64,000 nt of DNA from assembly GCF_032337115.1 (NCBI RefSeq), contig NZ_JAVXZY010000009.1, positions 165,320 to 229,319 on the forward strand, read 5' to 3'. The notes below the pieces were generated by a model. It was given only the letters and a program-made list of their open reading frames with translations, ran no database searches and was not told where the DNA came from. Below are positions 35,864 through 45,541 of this stretch, one piece after another. This stretch comes from Roseateles_C aquae (GTDB taxonomy: Bacteria > Pseudomonadota > Gammaproteobacteria > Burkholderiales > Burkholderiaceae_C). Both the position numbers and the translations under genes were made by a program. Within the stretch, counting starts at the first letter, position 1; each line of letters begins with the position of its first letter.

Positions 35864-36408
35864 GGCAGCCACTCCATCCACCAGGCGGCGCCCTCGCCTT
35901 CAAAAATACAGGACTGTGCGGCGGGCGCTTCGCACCAGGCCAGGCTCAGGGGCCGCAGCGGCATGGCACGCGCGCCATGCTCGAGCAAGCCGCCCTTGGC
36001 CGTGAACAAACCGATCCACTGGGCCTGACCGGCCTGCGGCAGCAGCGCATGCGTGGCCGGCTGGACGCGAAGCGTGCCCTTGCCGCGGCGGTGCATCAGA
36101 TTGAAGTCGCGGGTCGTGCCGCCGAGCAGCTCGCAATCAGGGGCCAGCTTGCCGTCGAAATGCAGCAGCTCATCGCCAACGCGCAGCTCGTAGTCATAGA
36201 GCCGTACGCCCTCGCCCTGCAACACGGCAAACCAGCGGTCGACGCCCTCGAACACCGAGAACGGACCATCGGCCTCGATATCGGCCACGCTGACCCGCAG
36301 CACCCAGTCATGCGCATGCGGCCAAGCCAGCAGCTCGCGAGTCTGGCCACCGCCATTGCGCCAGGCCTGTGGCGCCACGTTCTCGGCACTGATGATGCTC
36401 CAGCTCAT
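35860..36408 (-). CDS. hutD: HutD family protein
   Basis: A 182-aa bicupin-fold protein found in hut operons. Typical stretches are PQAWRNGGGQTRELLAWP near the start, FSVFEGVDRWFAVLQG and TRDFNLMHRRG. Studies in Pseudomonas suggest HutD limits hut expression, possibly through binding of a pathway intermediate; its biochemical role is not settled. Both ends overlap neighbours by ATGA (hutC upstream, hutI downstream). Confidence 0.93.
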   Translation of the reverse strand: MSWSIISAENVAPQAWRNGGGQTRELLAWPHAHDWVLRVSVADIEADGPFSVFEGVDRWFAVLQGEGVRLYDYELRVGDELLHFDGKLAPDCELLGGTTRDFNLMHRRGKGTLRVQPATHALLPQAGQAQWIGLFTAKGGLLEHGARAMPLRPLSLAWCEAPAAQSCIFEGEGAAWWMEWLP

Positions 36409-37127
36409 GCCTGAAAACTCCCCTGCAGCAGATAGCGCGATCCGGGGTGGGTGAGCCGCACGGCGGTCACCGCCTGCCCCCGACTGTACGTCGTCCGCTT
36501 GACGATCAGGCAGGGTTCGCGCTTGCCGATGCCCAGCAGCTTGGCTTCAAGCTCGCCAGGCAGCGTGGCTTCAATCGTGTACTTGGCCTCGGACAGCGGA
36601 GCGGCTTCGAGCAGGTAATGGGTCGGTGTGGTCTGGCTGAAATCCAGACCGAGGTAATCAGGCGCGCAAGCCGGGTTCACAAGGCGATCCTCACATTGAA
36701 TGGGGACGCCATTTTCCAAATGCACGATCAGGCTGTGAAACAGCGTTACCCCCGGTTTCAATCCAAAGCTGGCCGCCTGCTCGGCGCTGGCCTTGACGGC
36801 AGCCAGGCTGTGCACCCGCGCTTCGTGCTGATGGCCGCGCTCGGCGATCTCGTCATGCACGTCACGAACCGTCAGCGTCGAGGAAATCCGGTGCAGCTGG
36901 GCCACAAAAGTGCCCACCCCCTGCACCCGCTCGATCATGCCTTCCTGCAGCAGTTCGCGAAAGGCGCGGTTGACCGTCATGCGGCTCAGCTCGAATTGCG
37001 TGCCCAGCTCGGCCTCCGAGGGCAGCAGATCGCCCGGCACCCAGCGCCCGCTGGCAATGCCTTCGCGCAAGTGGTTCTTCACCTTCAGGTACTGCGGCTC
37101 TGGGCCGCTGGGGGATTTCCGCGCCAT
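36405..37127 (-). CDS. hutC: Histidine utilization repressor HutC (GntR family)
   Basis: A 240-aa regulator: an N-terminal GntR winged helix (about 10-75; LPSEAELGTQFELSRMTVNRAFREL) and a C-terminal UTRA effector domain that in HutC binds urocanate. It represses hut genes until urocanate appears. ATG 37127 was chosen because the longer frame lacks family similarity; no clear ribosome-binding site precedes it and a candidate -10 lies only 9-14 bp upstream, so the leader is very short. The operator lies between hutC and hutU. Confidence 0.95.
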   Translation of the reverse strand: MARKSPSGPEPQYLKVKNHLREGIASGRWVPGDLLPSEAELGTQFELSRMTVNRAFRELLQEGMIERVQGVGTFVAQLHRISSTLTVRDVHDEIAERGHQHEARVHSLAAVKASAEQAASFGLKPGVTLFHSLIVHLENGVPIQCEDRLVNPACAPDYLGLDFSQTTPTHYLLEAAPLSEAKYTIEATLPGELEAKLLGIGKREPCLIVKRTTYSRGQAVTAVRLTHPGSRYLLQGSFQA

Positions 37128-37142
37128 GGGTTGGGATCGTAC

Positions 37143-37171
37143 TTGACTTAGCTTGTATAGACAACTAGAGT
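37143..37171 (+). promoter_or_regulatory. hutU promoter with HutC operator in the spacer
   Basis: TTGACT (37143-37148) and TAGAGT (37166-37171) are separated by exactly 17 bp, about 66 bp before the hutU ATG. Inside that spacer lies TTGTATAGACAA (37153-37164), an inverted repeat with TTGT/ACAA arms that resembles known HutC operators. On the other strand TTGTCT and TACGAT, also 17 bp apart, form a candidate hutC promoter across the same operator. One bound repressor could therefore block both directions. Confidence 0.75.
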
Positions 37172-37237
37172 TCGCTCCACTTTGCACCCGCCGGCACCCT
37201 TGCCGGCAGGCCTGCCCCACCCCGTCAGGAGCTTTCG

Positions 37238-38944
<1,707 letters not shown>

Positions 38945-38945
38945 G

Positions 38946-39027
38946 CCCACCCCCTACTCGCTTCGCGAGCCCCCTCAAAGGGGGCGAGCCCGAGGGCCCG
39001 GCAAAGCCGGATCCCCGGGCTCCGCTT
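38946..39027. repeat. Dispersed triple-hairpin palindromic repeat, copy 2
   Basis: It lies between hutU and hutH. Hairpins: CTCGC-TTC-GCGAG (38957-38969), CCCCCT-CAA-AGGGGG (38970-38984), and GAGCCCG/CGGGCTC (38986-39022) enclosing CCGGC-AAA-GCCGG (38998-39010). Same architecture as copies 1 and 3; the AAA-loop hairpin is shared with copy 3. It could weaken read-through from hutU to hutH. Confidence 0.85.
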
Positions 39028-39053
39028 GGTTACTCCCCACACTGAGTCAAGTT

Positions 39054-40601
39054 ATGCCCACTATCGAAATCACCCCCGGCCAGCTGACCCTGGCTCAGCT
39101 GCGCCAGATCCGTGCCGGCGGCGTCACGCTGAGCCTGCATGGCAGTGCCGCCGCCATCATCCAGCGCAGCGCCGCCGTTGTGCAGGCCGCGGCGGCCGGC
39201 GATGCGCCGGTCTATGGCGTCAACACCGGCTTTGGCAAGCTGGCTTCCAAGCGCATCAGCAAGGAAGAACTGGCCACGCTGCAGTTCAACCTGATCCGCT
39301 CGCACTGCGTAGGCGTCGGTGCGCCGCTGCAGCCCGAGGTCGTGCGCCTGATGCTGGCCACCAAGGCCGCCTCGCTGGCGCGCGGCCATTCCGGCGTCCG
39401 TGAAGTCGTCGTGCAAAGCCTGCTCGACGTCTTCAACGCCGGCCTGATTCCCTATGTGCCGGCGCAAGGCTCGGTCGGCGCCTCGGGCGATCTGGCCCCG
39501 CTGTCGCACATGACGCTGGCCCTGCTGGGCGAAGGCGAGATGCTGGTCAACGGCAAGCGCGTGCCCGCCCTGCCCGAACTGCAGAAACACGGCATCGCGC
39601 CGCTGGTGCTGCAGGCAAAGGAAGGCCTGGCGCTGATCAACGGCACGCAGACCAGCACCGCGCTGGCGCTGGAGGGCCTGATCCGCTTTGAGCAGGTCTA
39701 TGCCTCGGCCATCGTCTCCGGCAGCTTGAGCCTGGACGCCGCCCGCGGCAGCGACGGCCCCTTCGACCCGCGCATCCACGAGGTGCGTGGCCAGCCCGGC
39801 CAGATCGAGGCGGCACGCGCCTACCGTCAGATCCTCGCCGGCAGCGCCATCCGCGAGTCACACAAGGAAGGCGACGAGCGCGTGCAAGACCCGTATTGCC
39901 TGCGCTGCCAGCCGCAGGTCATGGGCGCCTGTCTGGACCAGGCCCGTTATGTGCGCGATGTGCTGCTGCGCGAAGCCAATGCGGTGACCGACAACCCGCT
40001 GGTCTTTGCCCATGAGGACGGCTCCAGCTATATGGTCTCCGGCGGCAACTTCCATGCCGAGCCGGTGGCCCTGGCCGCCGATGCGCTGGCCTGCGCGATT
40101 GCCGAGGTCGGCGCCATCGCCGAGCGTCGCATCGCGATGCTGATCGATGCCGGCGTGTCGCGCCTGCCGCCCTTCCTGACCGAGAACGCCGGCCTGAACT
40201 CGGGCTTCATGATCGCCCATGTGACCGCCGCCGCCCTGGCCAGCGAGAACAAGAGCCTGGCCCACCCGGCCAGCGTCGACAGCCTGCCGACCAGCGCCAA
40301 CCAGGAAGACCATGTCTCCATGGCCACCTTCGGCGCGCGTCGTCTGGGCAATATGCTGGACAACACCGCCCACATCATCGGCATCGAGCTGCTCGCCGCC
40401 GCCCAGGGCATCGAATTCCTGCGCCCGCTGAAGAGCTCGGCCGCGCTGGAGGAAGTGCACGCCCTGGTGCGCAAGACCTGCCCCGCCATGCCGACCGACC
40501 ACTACCTGGCGCCCAGCATCGAAGCGGCCACCGAGCTGGTTTTTGCCGGTGAGCTGGCGGCCCTGGTCGAACGCGAAGGCAGCATCGTCGTGCTGCCCTG
40601 A
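39054..40601 (+). CDS. hutH: Histidine ammonia-lyase
   Basis: A 515-aa enzyme that deaminates histidine to urocanate, step one. The Ala143-Ser144-Gly145 triad in GSVGASGDLAPLSH cyclises to the MIO electrophile. Other signature stretches are YGVNTGFGKLAS, QTSTALAL, QDPYCLRCQPQVMG, and SANQEDHVSM. ATG 39054. It follows hutU after a 109-bp gap filled by repeat copy 2. A long inverted repeat lies downstream. Confidence 0.97.
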   Translation: MPTIEITPGQLTLAQLRQIRAGGVTLSLHGSAAAIIQRSAAVVQAAAAGDAPVYGVNTGFGKLASKRISKEELATLQFNLIRSHCVGVGAPLQPEVVRLMLATKAASLARGHSGVREVVVQSLLDVFNAGLIPYVPAQGSVGASGDLAPLSHMTLALLGEGEMLVNGKRVPALPELQKHGIAPLVLQAKEGLALINGTQTSTALALEGLIRFEQVYASAIVSGSLSLDAARGSDGPFDPRIHEVRGQPGQIEAARAYRQILAGSAIRESHKEGDERVQDPYCLRCQPQVMGACLDQARYVRDVLLREANAVTDNPLVFAHEDGSSYMVSGGNFHAEPVALAADALACAIAEVGAIAERRIAMLIDAGVSRLPPFLTENAGLNSGFMIAHVTAAALASENKSLAHPASVDSLPTSANQEDHVSMATFGARRLGNMLDNTAHIIGIELLAAAQGIEFLRPLKSSAALEEVHALVRKTCPAMPTDHYLAPSIEAATELVFAGELAALVEREGSIVVLP

Positions 40602-40639
40602 GCCTGAAGCGCCTCAAAGGCCGAAAGCCAACACGCAAT

Positions 40640-40741
40640 AACAGACCACAGAGACACGGAGTCACGGAGGAAACACAGAGCGAGTGCTGAGCCAACGGGC
40701 TTTGAATTCCTCTGTGTCTCCGTGGCGTTGTGGTCTGTTTT
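40640..40741. repeat. Long imperfect inverted repeat downstream of hutH
   Basis: Two arms of about 33 bases (40640-40672 and 40708-40741) match on roughly four positions in five and could fold around a loop of about 35 nt. The arms carry the ACCACAGAGACACGGAG / CTCCGTGGC...TGTGGT type sequence, visibly less GC-rich than its surroundings, and the right arm runs into TTTTCTC. It may act as a terminator after hutH, or be the relic of a small mobile palindrome. The whole gap 40,602-40,851 holds no gene. Confidence 0.75.
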
Positions 40742-40851
40742 CTCTTGATCGCATAGCGTCCGTGGCAATAGCGCCCCGGGATAAATACCGAGCCGTGCCC
40801 GGCCCGGCGCGCGACATCATCGGGCTCCCATCTCAGCGGAGTGCCCGAGGC

Positions 40852-41808
40852 ATGAACAAGCGTCTGATCACCATCGCCGCCTTGGCTGCGGCCAGCCTCA
40901 TCGGCCCGGCCCGTGCCGACGATGTGAAGCTCGCCATCGGCATCTCCGGCTGGACCGGCTTCGCCCCGCTGACGCTGGCCAAGGAGGCCGGCCTGTTCAA
41001 AAAGCAGGGGCTGGATGTCAGCCTGAAGAAGATCCCGCAGAAAGACCGCCATCTGGCCATCGCCTCCGGCGACGTGCAGTGCGCCGCCACCACGGTCGAA
41101 ACCTGGGTGGTCTGGAACGCCAACGGCGTGGCCACGACGCAGATCTTCCAGCTCGACAAGAGCTATGGCGCTGATGGCATGGTGGTCAAGCCGGGCATTG
41201 CCAGGATCGCCGATCTGAAGGGCAAGACCGTCGCCGCCAGTGCGCCCGGCACCGCGCCCTATTTCACGCTGGCCTGGATGCTCAAGAAGAACGGCCTGTC
41301 GGTGAAGGACGTCAAGGTCGTCAACCTGGAGCCGCAGGCCGCCGCCAATGCCTTCATCGCCGGCGTCGGCGAGGTCGACGCCGGCATGACCTACGAGCCC
41401 TACCTGAGCGGCGTGCGCGCCAAACCCGAGGCCGGCAAGATCATCGCCACGACGCTGGACTATCCGGTCGTGATGGACACCTTTGGCTGCACGCCCAAGT
41501 TCCTGGCCGAGAACCCCAAGGCCGCGCGCGGCCTGGCCGAGGCCTATTTCGAGGCGCTGGAGCTGATCAAGAAAGACCCGAAGAAGAGCTTCGAGATCAT
41601 GGGCGCCGACGTCAAGCAAAGCGGCGAGGCCTTCGAGAAGAGCCAGGCCTATCTGCGCTGGCAGGACCGTGCCGCCAACCAGAAGTTCTTTGCCGGCGAG
41701 CATGCGCAGTTCAGCAAGGAAGCGGCCGAGCTGCTGCTGGAGCTGGGCGTGATCAAGCAGCTGCCGGACATGAGCAAGCTGGCCACCACGCAGTTCATCG
41801 CCCCCTGA
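40852..41808 (+). CDS. ABC transporter substrate-binding protein, NitT/TauT (SsuA-like) family
   Basis: A 318-aa periplasmic binding protein. Signal peptide ends near PARAD. The mature part has the NMT1/SsuA fold: GISGWTGFAPLTLAKEAGLFKKQGL, DLKGKTVAASAPGTAPYF, NLEPQAAANAFIAGVGEVDAG. ATG 40852 with GGAG 10 nt upstream. It is followed closely by a permease and an ATPase, forming a complete importer. The position directly after hutH suggests histidine, urocanate or a related imidazole as ligand, but that is inference; the family also takes up sulfonates, pyrimidine precursors and nitrate. Confidence 0.88.
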   Translation: MNKRLITIAALAAASLIGPARADDVKLAIGISGWTGFAPLTLAKEAGLFKKQGLDVSLKKIPQKDRHLAIASGDVQCAATTVETWVVWNANGVATTQIFQLDKSYGADGMVVKPGIARIADLKGKTVAASAPGTAPYFTLAWMLKKNGLSVKDVKVVNLEPQAAANAFIAGVGEVDAGMTYEPYLSGVRAKPEAGKIIATTLDYPVVMDTFGCTPKFLAENPKAARGLAEAYFEALELIKKDPKKSFEIMGADVKQSGEAFEKSQAYLRWQDRAANQKFFAGEHAQFSKEAAELLLELGVIKQLPDMSKLATTQFIAP

Positions 41809-41821
41809 GGCCGGCCCGCCC

Positions 41822-42601
41822 TTGAAACCGCTGCAGCCCGTTTCGGCGCGGGCCCGGCTCTGGCTGGGTCTGGCCTTCTTTGCGCTCTTCATCGCACTGT
41901 GGTCGGCGCTGACATTTGGCGGCGTGGTCAGCAAGACCTTTCTCGCCGACCCGTGGCAGATGCTGAACTCCGGCCGGCTGCTGCTCACCGAGCAGGGCTT
42001 CGCCACCGACATCGGCATGACGGTCTGGCGCGTGCTCGGCGGCTTTGCCATTGCCGCGGCCCTGGCCCTGCCGCTGGGCGTGCTGATGGGCGCCTACAAG
42101 GCCGTCGAGGCCTTCTTCGAGCCCTTTGTGTCCTTCGCCCGCTACCTGCCGGCCTCGGCCTTCATCCCGCTGCTGATCCTCTGGGCGGGCATTGGCGAGG
42201 CACAGAAGCTGGCGCTGATCTTCATCGGCAGCTTCTTTCAGCTCGTCCTGATGATCGCGGTGGCGGTGGGCAACAGCCGGCGCGATCTGGTCGAGGCGGC
42301 CTACACCCTGGGCGTTAGCGACCGTGGCCTGATCCGCCGCGTGCTGATCCCCGGCGCCGCGCCGGAGATCGCCGAGATCCTGCGCATGGTGCTGGGCTGG
42401 GCCTGGACCTATGTGATCGTCGCCGAGCTGGTGGGCGCCTCCAGCGGCATCGGCCACATGATCACCGACAGCCAGGCCCTGCTGGCCACCGACCAGATCA
42501 TCTTCGGCATCATCGTCATCGGCTTGATCGGCCTCTTGAGCGACTTTGGCTTCAAGGCGCTGAATCGCAAGCTTTTTCCGTGGGCATGGATTGCACGATG
42601 A
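41822..42601 (+). CDS. ABC transporter permease, NitT/TauT type
   Basis: A 259-aa inner-membrane permease with about six helices and the EAA loop VEAAYTLGVSDRGLIRRVLIPGAAPEI. The start is read as TTG 41822, 13 nt after the previous stop, because no ATG occurs near and the first helix (LWLGLAFFALFIALW) begins at residue 13. The stop overlaps the ATPase start (ATGA). It is part of the importer that follows hutH. Confidence 0.9.
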   Translation: MKPLQPVSARARLWLGLAFFALFIALWSALTFGGVVSKTFLADPWQMLNSGRLLLTEQGFATDIGMTVWRVLGGFAIAAALALPLGVLMGAYKAVEAFFEPFVSFARYLPASAFIPLLILWAGIGEAQKLALIFIGSFFQLVLMIAVAVGNSRRDLVEAAYTLGVSDRGLIRRVLIPGAAPEIAEILRMVLGWAWTYVIVAELVGASSGIGHMITDSQALLATDQIIFGIIVIGLIGLLSDFGFKALNRKLFPWAWIAR

Positions 42602-43383
42602 CAGCACCCATCCTCAGCCTGCGCGGCGTGGCGCGGCGCTTCCATGTATCTGGCCAGACCCCAACCCAGGCCTTGCAATCCACCAATCTGGACCTCGCCG
42701 AGAACGATTTCCTCACCTTGCTCGGCCCCTCCGGCTGTGGCAAGAGCACCTTGCTGCGCATCGTCGCCGGGCTGGAGCGGGCCAGCGAGGGTCAGGTCTT
42801 GCTCGATGGCGCGCCGGTCAACGGCCCCGGCGCCGACCGCGGCATGGTGTTCCAGAGCTACACCCTGTTCCCCTGGCTGACGGTGCTGGACAACGTCGCC
42901 TTCGGCCTGCGCGAGCGCGGGCTGCCGCGCGCCGAGCAGATCGAGCAGGCGCAGGCCTGGCTGGCTCGGGTCGGCTTGCAGAACTTTGCCCAGCACTACC
43001 CCAAACAGCTCAGCGGCGGCATGCAGCAGCGCACCGCCCTGGCCCGCGCGCTGGCCAACCGGCCGCGCATGCTCTTGATGGACGAGCCCTTCGGCGCGCT
43101 CGACCACCAGACCCGCGAGCTGATGCAGGAGCTGCTGCTGACGCTGTGGGAACGCGAACGCACGACGGTGATCTTCGTCACCCATGACATCGACGAGGCG
43201 CTGTTCATGGGCAGCCGCGTCGCGGTGATGAGCGCCCGGCCTGGCCGCATCAAGTGCGAGCTGCCCCTGCCCTTTGCCCATCCGCGCCACTATTCGCTGA
43301 AGACCACGCCCGAGTTCGCCGCGCTGAAGCGCGAGCTGACCGAGCAATTGCGCACGGAAGTGCTGGCCGCGGCGCTGGCCTGA
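42598..43383 (+). CDS. ABC transporter ATP-binding protein, NitT/TauT type
   Basis: A 261-aa ATPase: Walker A GPSGCGKST, Q-loop FQSYTLFPW, signature LSGGMQQR, Walker B LLMDEPFGALD and H-loop VTHDIDEA. ATG 42598 overlaps the permease stop; earlier in-frame GTG 42580 and ATG 42586 are less likely. It completes the importer started at 40,852. Confidence 0.93.
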   Translation: MTAPILSLRGVARRFHVSGQTPTQALQSTNLDLAENDFLTLLGPSGCGKSTLLRIVAGLERASEGQVLLDGAPVNGPGADRGMVFQSYTLFPWLTVLDNVAFGLRERGLPRAEQIEQAQAWLARVGLQNFAQHYPKQLSGGMQQRTALARALANRPRMLLMDEPFGALDHQTRELMQELLLTLWERERTTVIFVTHDIDEALFMGSRVAVMSARPGRIKCELPLPFAHPRHYSLKTTPEFAALKRELTEQLRTEVLAAALA

Positions 43384-43437
43384 GTCGGCATTCCGGGGCA
43401 AGATCGCAGGCTGCCCACCCGACAGGCAAGCCCTCTC

Positions 43438-44526
43438 ATGCCTTTGCCAATCCGTCTCTTGATTGCCCTGCTGCTGGCCGGCTGCTCCCAGCTGTGTCTG
43501 GCGCTGAACATAGCCTTCATCAACCCGGGCCGCCATGACGAGCCCTTTTGGCGTACGGCCGGCGAGGCGATGCAGGCCGCGGCGCAAAGCCTGGGCGTGC
43601 AGTTCGAGCAGCTGTTTGCCGAACGCGATCCCGAGCGCATGGTGCAGCTGGCGCGGGACATCGCCGCACGCGCCCCGGCGCAGCGGCCCGACTACGTCAT
43701 CCTGGTCAACGAGAAAGGCACGCTGGTGCAATCGGCGCAGGTCCTGGGCAGCGCGGGCATCAAGAGCTTTGCAGCATTCAACGGCCTATTGCCGCAGGAT
43801 CTCCAGCGCTTTGCGCCACGGCGCGGTCTGCCGCTGCTGATGGGCAGCCTCGAGTCGCCAGCCGAGGAGGCCGGCTACCTGACAATGAAGACGCTGATCC
43901 GCCAAGCCGCCGCCGGCTCGACCGGGCAGCGACTGCAGCTGTTGGCCATCAACGGCGATCGCTCCACCCCCGTCTCCATCCAGCGCAACAACGGCATGCG
44001 CCGTGCCTTGGCCGAACACCCCGAGGTCGAGCTGCTGCAGCAGAGCTTTGCCGATTGGCGCCGTGATTTGGCCGAGCAGCAGGCCGGCGCCCTGCTGGCC
44101 CGCCATCCCGGCGTGCGGATGATCTGGACCGCCAGCGACCTGATGGCCTTCGGCGCCATGGACGCCGCCAGCCGCGCCGGCCGCAAGCCGGGCCAGGACC
44201 TCTTCTTTGCCAGCATCAACACCTCCAAGGAGGCCATGCTGGCGCTGATCGATGGCCGGTTGAGCAGCCTGGCCGGCGGCCACTTTCTGGCCGGCGCCTG
44301 GGCCATCGTGATGCTTTACGACCTGCACGGCGGCCGCGACTTCGCGCAGGACGAGGGGCTGACGCTGCAGCGCTCGCTGTTCATGCAGTTCGGCCAGGCC
44401 GAGGCGCGCCGCTATCTGGCCCGCTACGGCGAGGGCATCAAGGAGCTGGACTTCCGCCGCTACAGCAAGCTGCTGAACCCGGCCGTCAAGCGCTATGCCT
44501 TCGATTCGCTGCCGCTGCTGCGTTGA
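43438..44526 (+). CDS. Orphan type-1 periplasmic binding protein
   Basis: A 362-aa periplasmic-binding-fold protein of the sugar/LacI-like class (INPGRHDEPFW, RPDYVILVNEKG, AINGDRSTPVSIQRNNG, GVRMIWTASDLMAFGAMDAA). The N-terminus contains LLLAGCSQ, which could be a lipobox, followed by a possible ordinary cleavage after CLA. No permease or ATPase is adjacent, so it may serve as the sensing partner of a kinase or cyclase rather than in transport. It ends 3 bp before the convergent glucokinase gene. Confidence 0.8.
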   Translation: MPLPIRLLIALLLAGCSQLCLALNIAFINPGRHDEPFWRTAGEAMQAAAQSLGVQFEQLFAERDPERMVQLARDIAARAPAQRPDYVILVNEKGTLVQSAQVLGSAGIKSFAAFNGLLPQDLQRFAPRRGLPLLMGSLESPAEEAGYLTMKTLIRQAAAGSTGQRLQLLAINGDRSTPVSIQRNNGMRRALAEHPEVELLQQSFADWRRDLAEQQAGALLARHPGVRMIWTASDLMAFGAMDAASRAGRKPGQDLFFASINTSKEAMLALIDGRLSSLAGGHFLAGAWAIVMLYDLHGGRDFAQDEGLTLQRSLFMQFGQAEARRYLARYGEGIKELDFRRYSKLLNPAVKRYAFDSLPLLR

Positions 44527-44529
44527 TGC

Positions 44530-45513
44530 CTACAAGCCCAGATCCAGCGCCCGTGACGCCCCAGCCAGCGCCGGCGACACCTCGGCATTGATCACATAGC
44601 AGGGAATCGGCTGCAGAAAGCCGCTCAGCCGGCCCTTGGCCTCGAAGCGGCTGCGAAAGGCCGAGCTGCTCAGCGGCTTCAGCAGCCGCGGCGCGACGCC
44701 GCCGCCGATGTAGACGCCGCCGCGCGCGCCAAAGCTCAGCGCCAGATTGCCGGCCACGCTGCCCAGAAAACCGCAAAAGAGCTGGATGGCCTGGCTGGCC
44801 AGCGCATCGCCCTGCTCGGCCCGGCTCAGCACCTCGGCCGGCGCCAGCGCCGGTGCGGGCTGGCCCTGCAACTCGGCCCCGGCCTGGTAGAGATTCACCA
44901 GGCCCGGGCCGGACAGCGCCCGCTCCGCCGACACATGACCGAAGCGCTGGCGCAGCCTGGCAATCACCGCGTCTTCAAATTCATCCTGGCCGGCCAGCGT
45001 GGCATGGCCGCCCTCGCCGGAGACCGGCCACCAGCCGCCACCGGGCAGCGGCATCAGACCGGCCACGCCCAGGCCGGTGCCGGCACCCAGCACCGCGATG
45101 GCCGAGCCTGCAACCGCCTCGCCCGGGCCCAGCGCATGCAACTGCGTCGGCAGCAGATCGGGAATGCCCAGCGCCAGCGCGGCGAAGTCGTTGATGACGC
45201 TGAGCCGCTTCAGGCCCAGTTCGCGCTGCAGCGCGCTGATCGAGAAGGTCCAGGCGCCGTTGGTCATGCGCACCTCGTCGCCGCTGATCGGGTAGGCGAT
45301 GCCGATGGCCAGCGCGCGCGGCCGTGGCAGGCCCTGCTGCTGCAGATAGGCGTCGATCGAGGCGCCTATCGTCGGCTGCTCGGCACAGCGGTAGTTGGCA
45401 CAGGCCGTCAGCGCGGCGCCGGGCTCGGCCACCCAGGCAAAGCGCACATTGGTGCCGCCGATATCGGCCAGCAGGCGGGGGAAGGTGTCAGCGTCGGGAA
45501 CAGGGGTCAGCAT
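44530..45513 (-). CDS. glk: Glucokinase
   Basis: A 327-aa ROK-independent (Glk-type) glucokinase. It has the phosphate-1 motif LLADIGGTNVRFA, VINDFAALALGIP, the adenosine-side GAGTGLGVAGL, SGEGGHATLAG and GGGVAPRLL. It phosphorylates glucose to glucose 6-phosphate. As the last gene of the TonB-receptor operon (28 bp after the halogenase-like gene) it would feed glucose from the imported glucan into central metabolism. ATG 45513. Confidence 0.94.
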   Translation of the reverse strand: MLTPVPDADTFPRLLADIGGTNVRFAWVAEPGAALTACANYRCAEQPTIGASIDAYLQQQGLPRPRALAIGIAYPISGDEVRMTNGAWTFSISALQRELGLKRLSVINDFAALALGIPDLLPTQLHALGPGEAVAGSAIAVLGAGTGLGVAGLMPLPGGGWWPVSGEGGHATLAGQDEFEDAVIARLRQRFGHVSAERALSGPGLVNLYQAGAELQGQPAPALAPAEVLSRAEQGDALASQAIQLFCGFLGSVAGNLALSFGARGGVYIGGGVAPRLLKPLSSSAFRSRFEAKGRLSGFLQPIPCYVINAEVSPALAGASRALDLGL

Positions 45514-45541
45514 GGTGGCAATTCAGAAGCACCGGGGCAAC

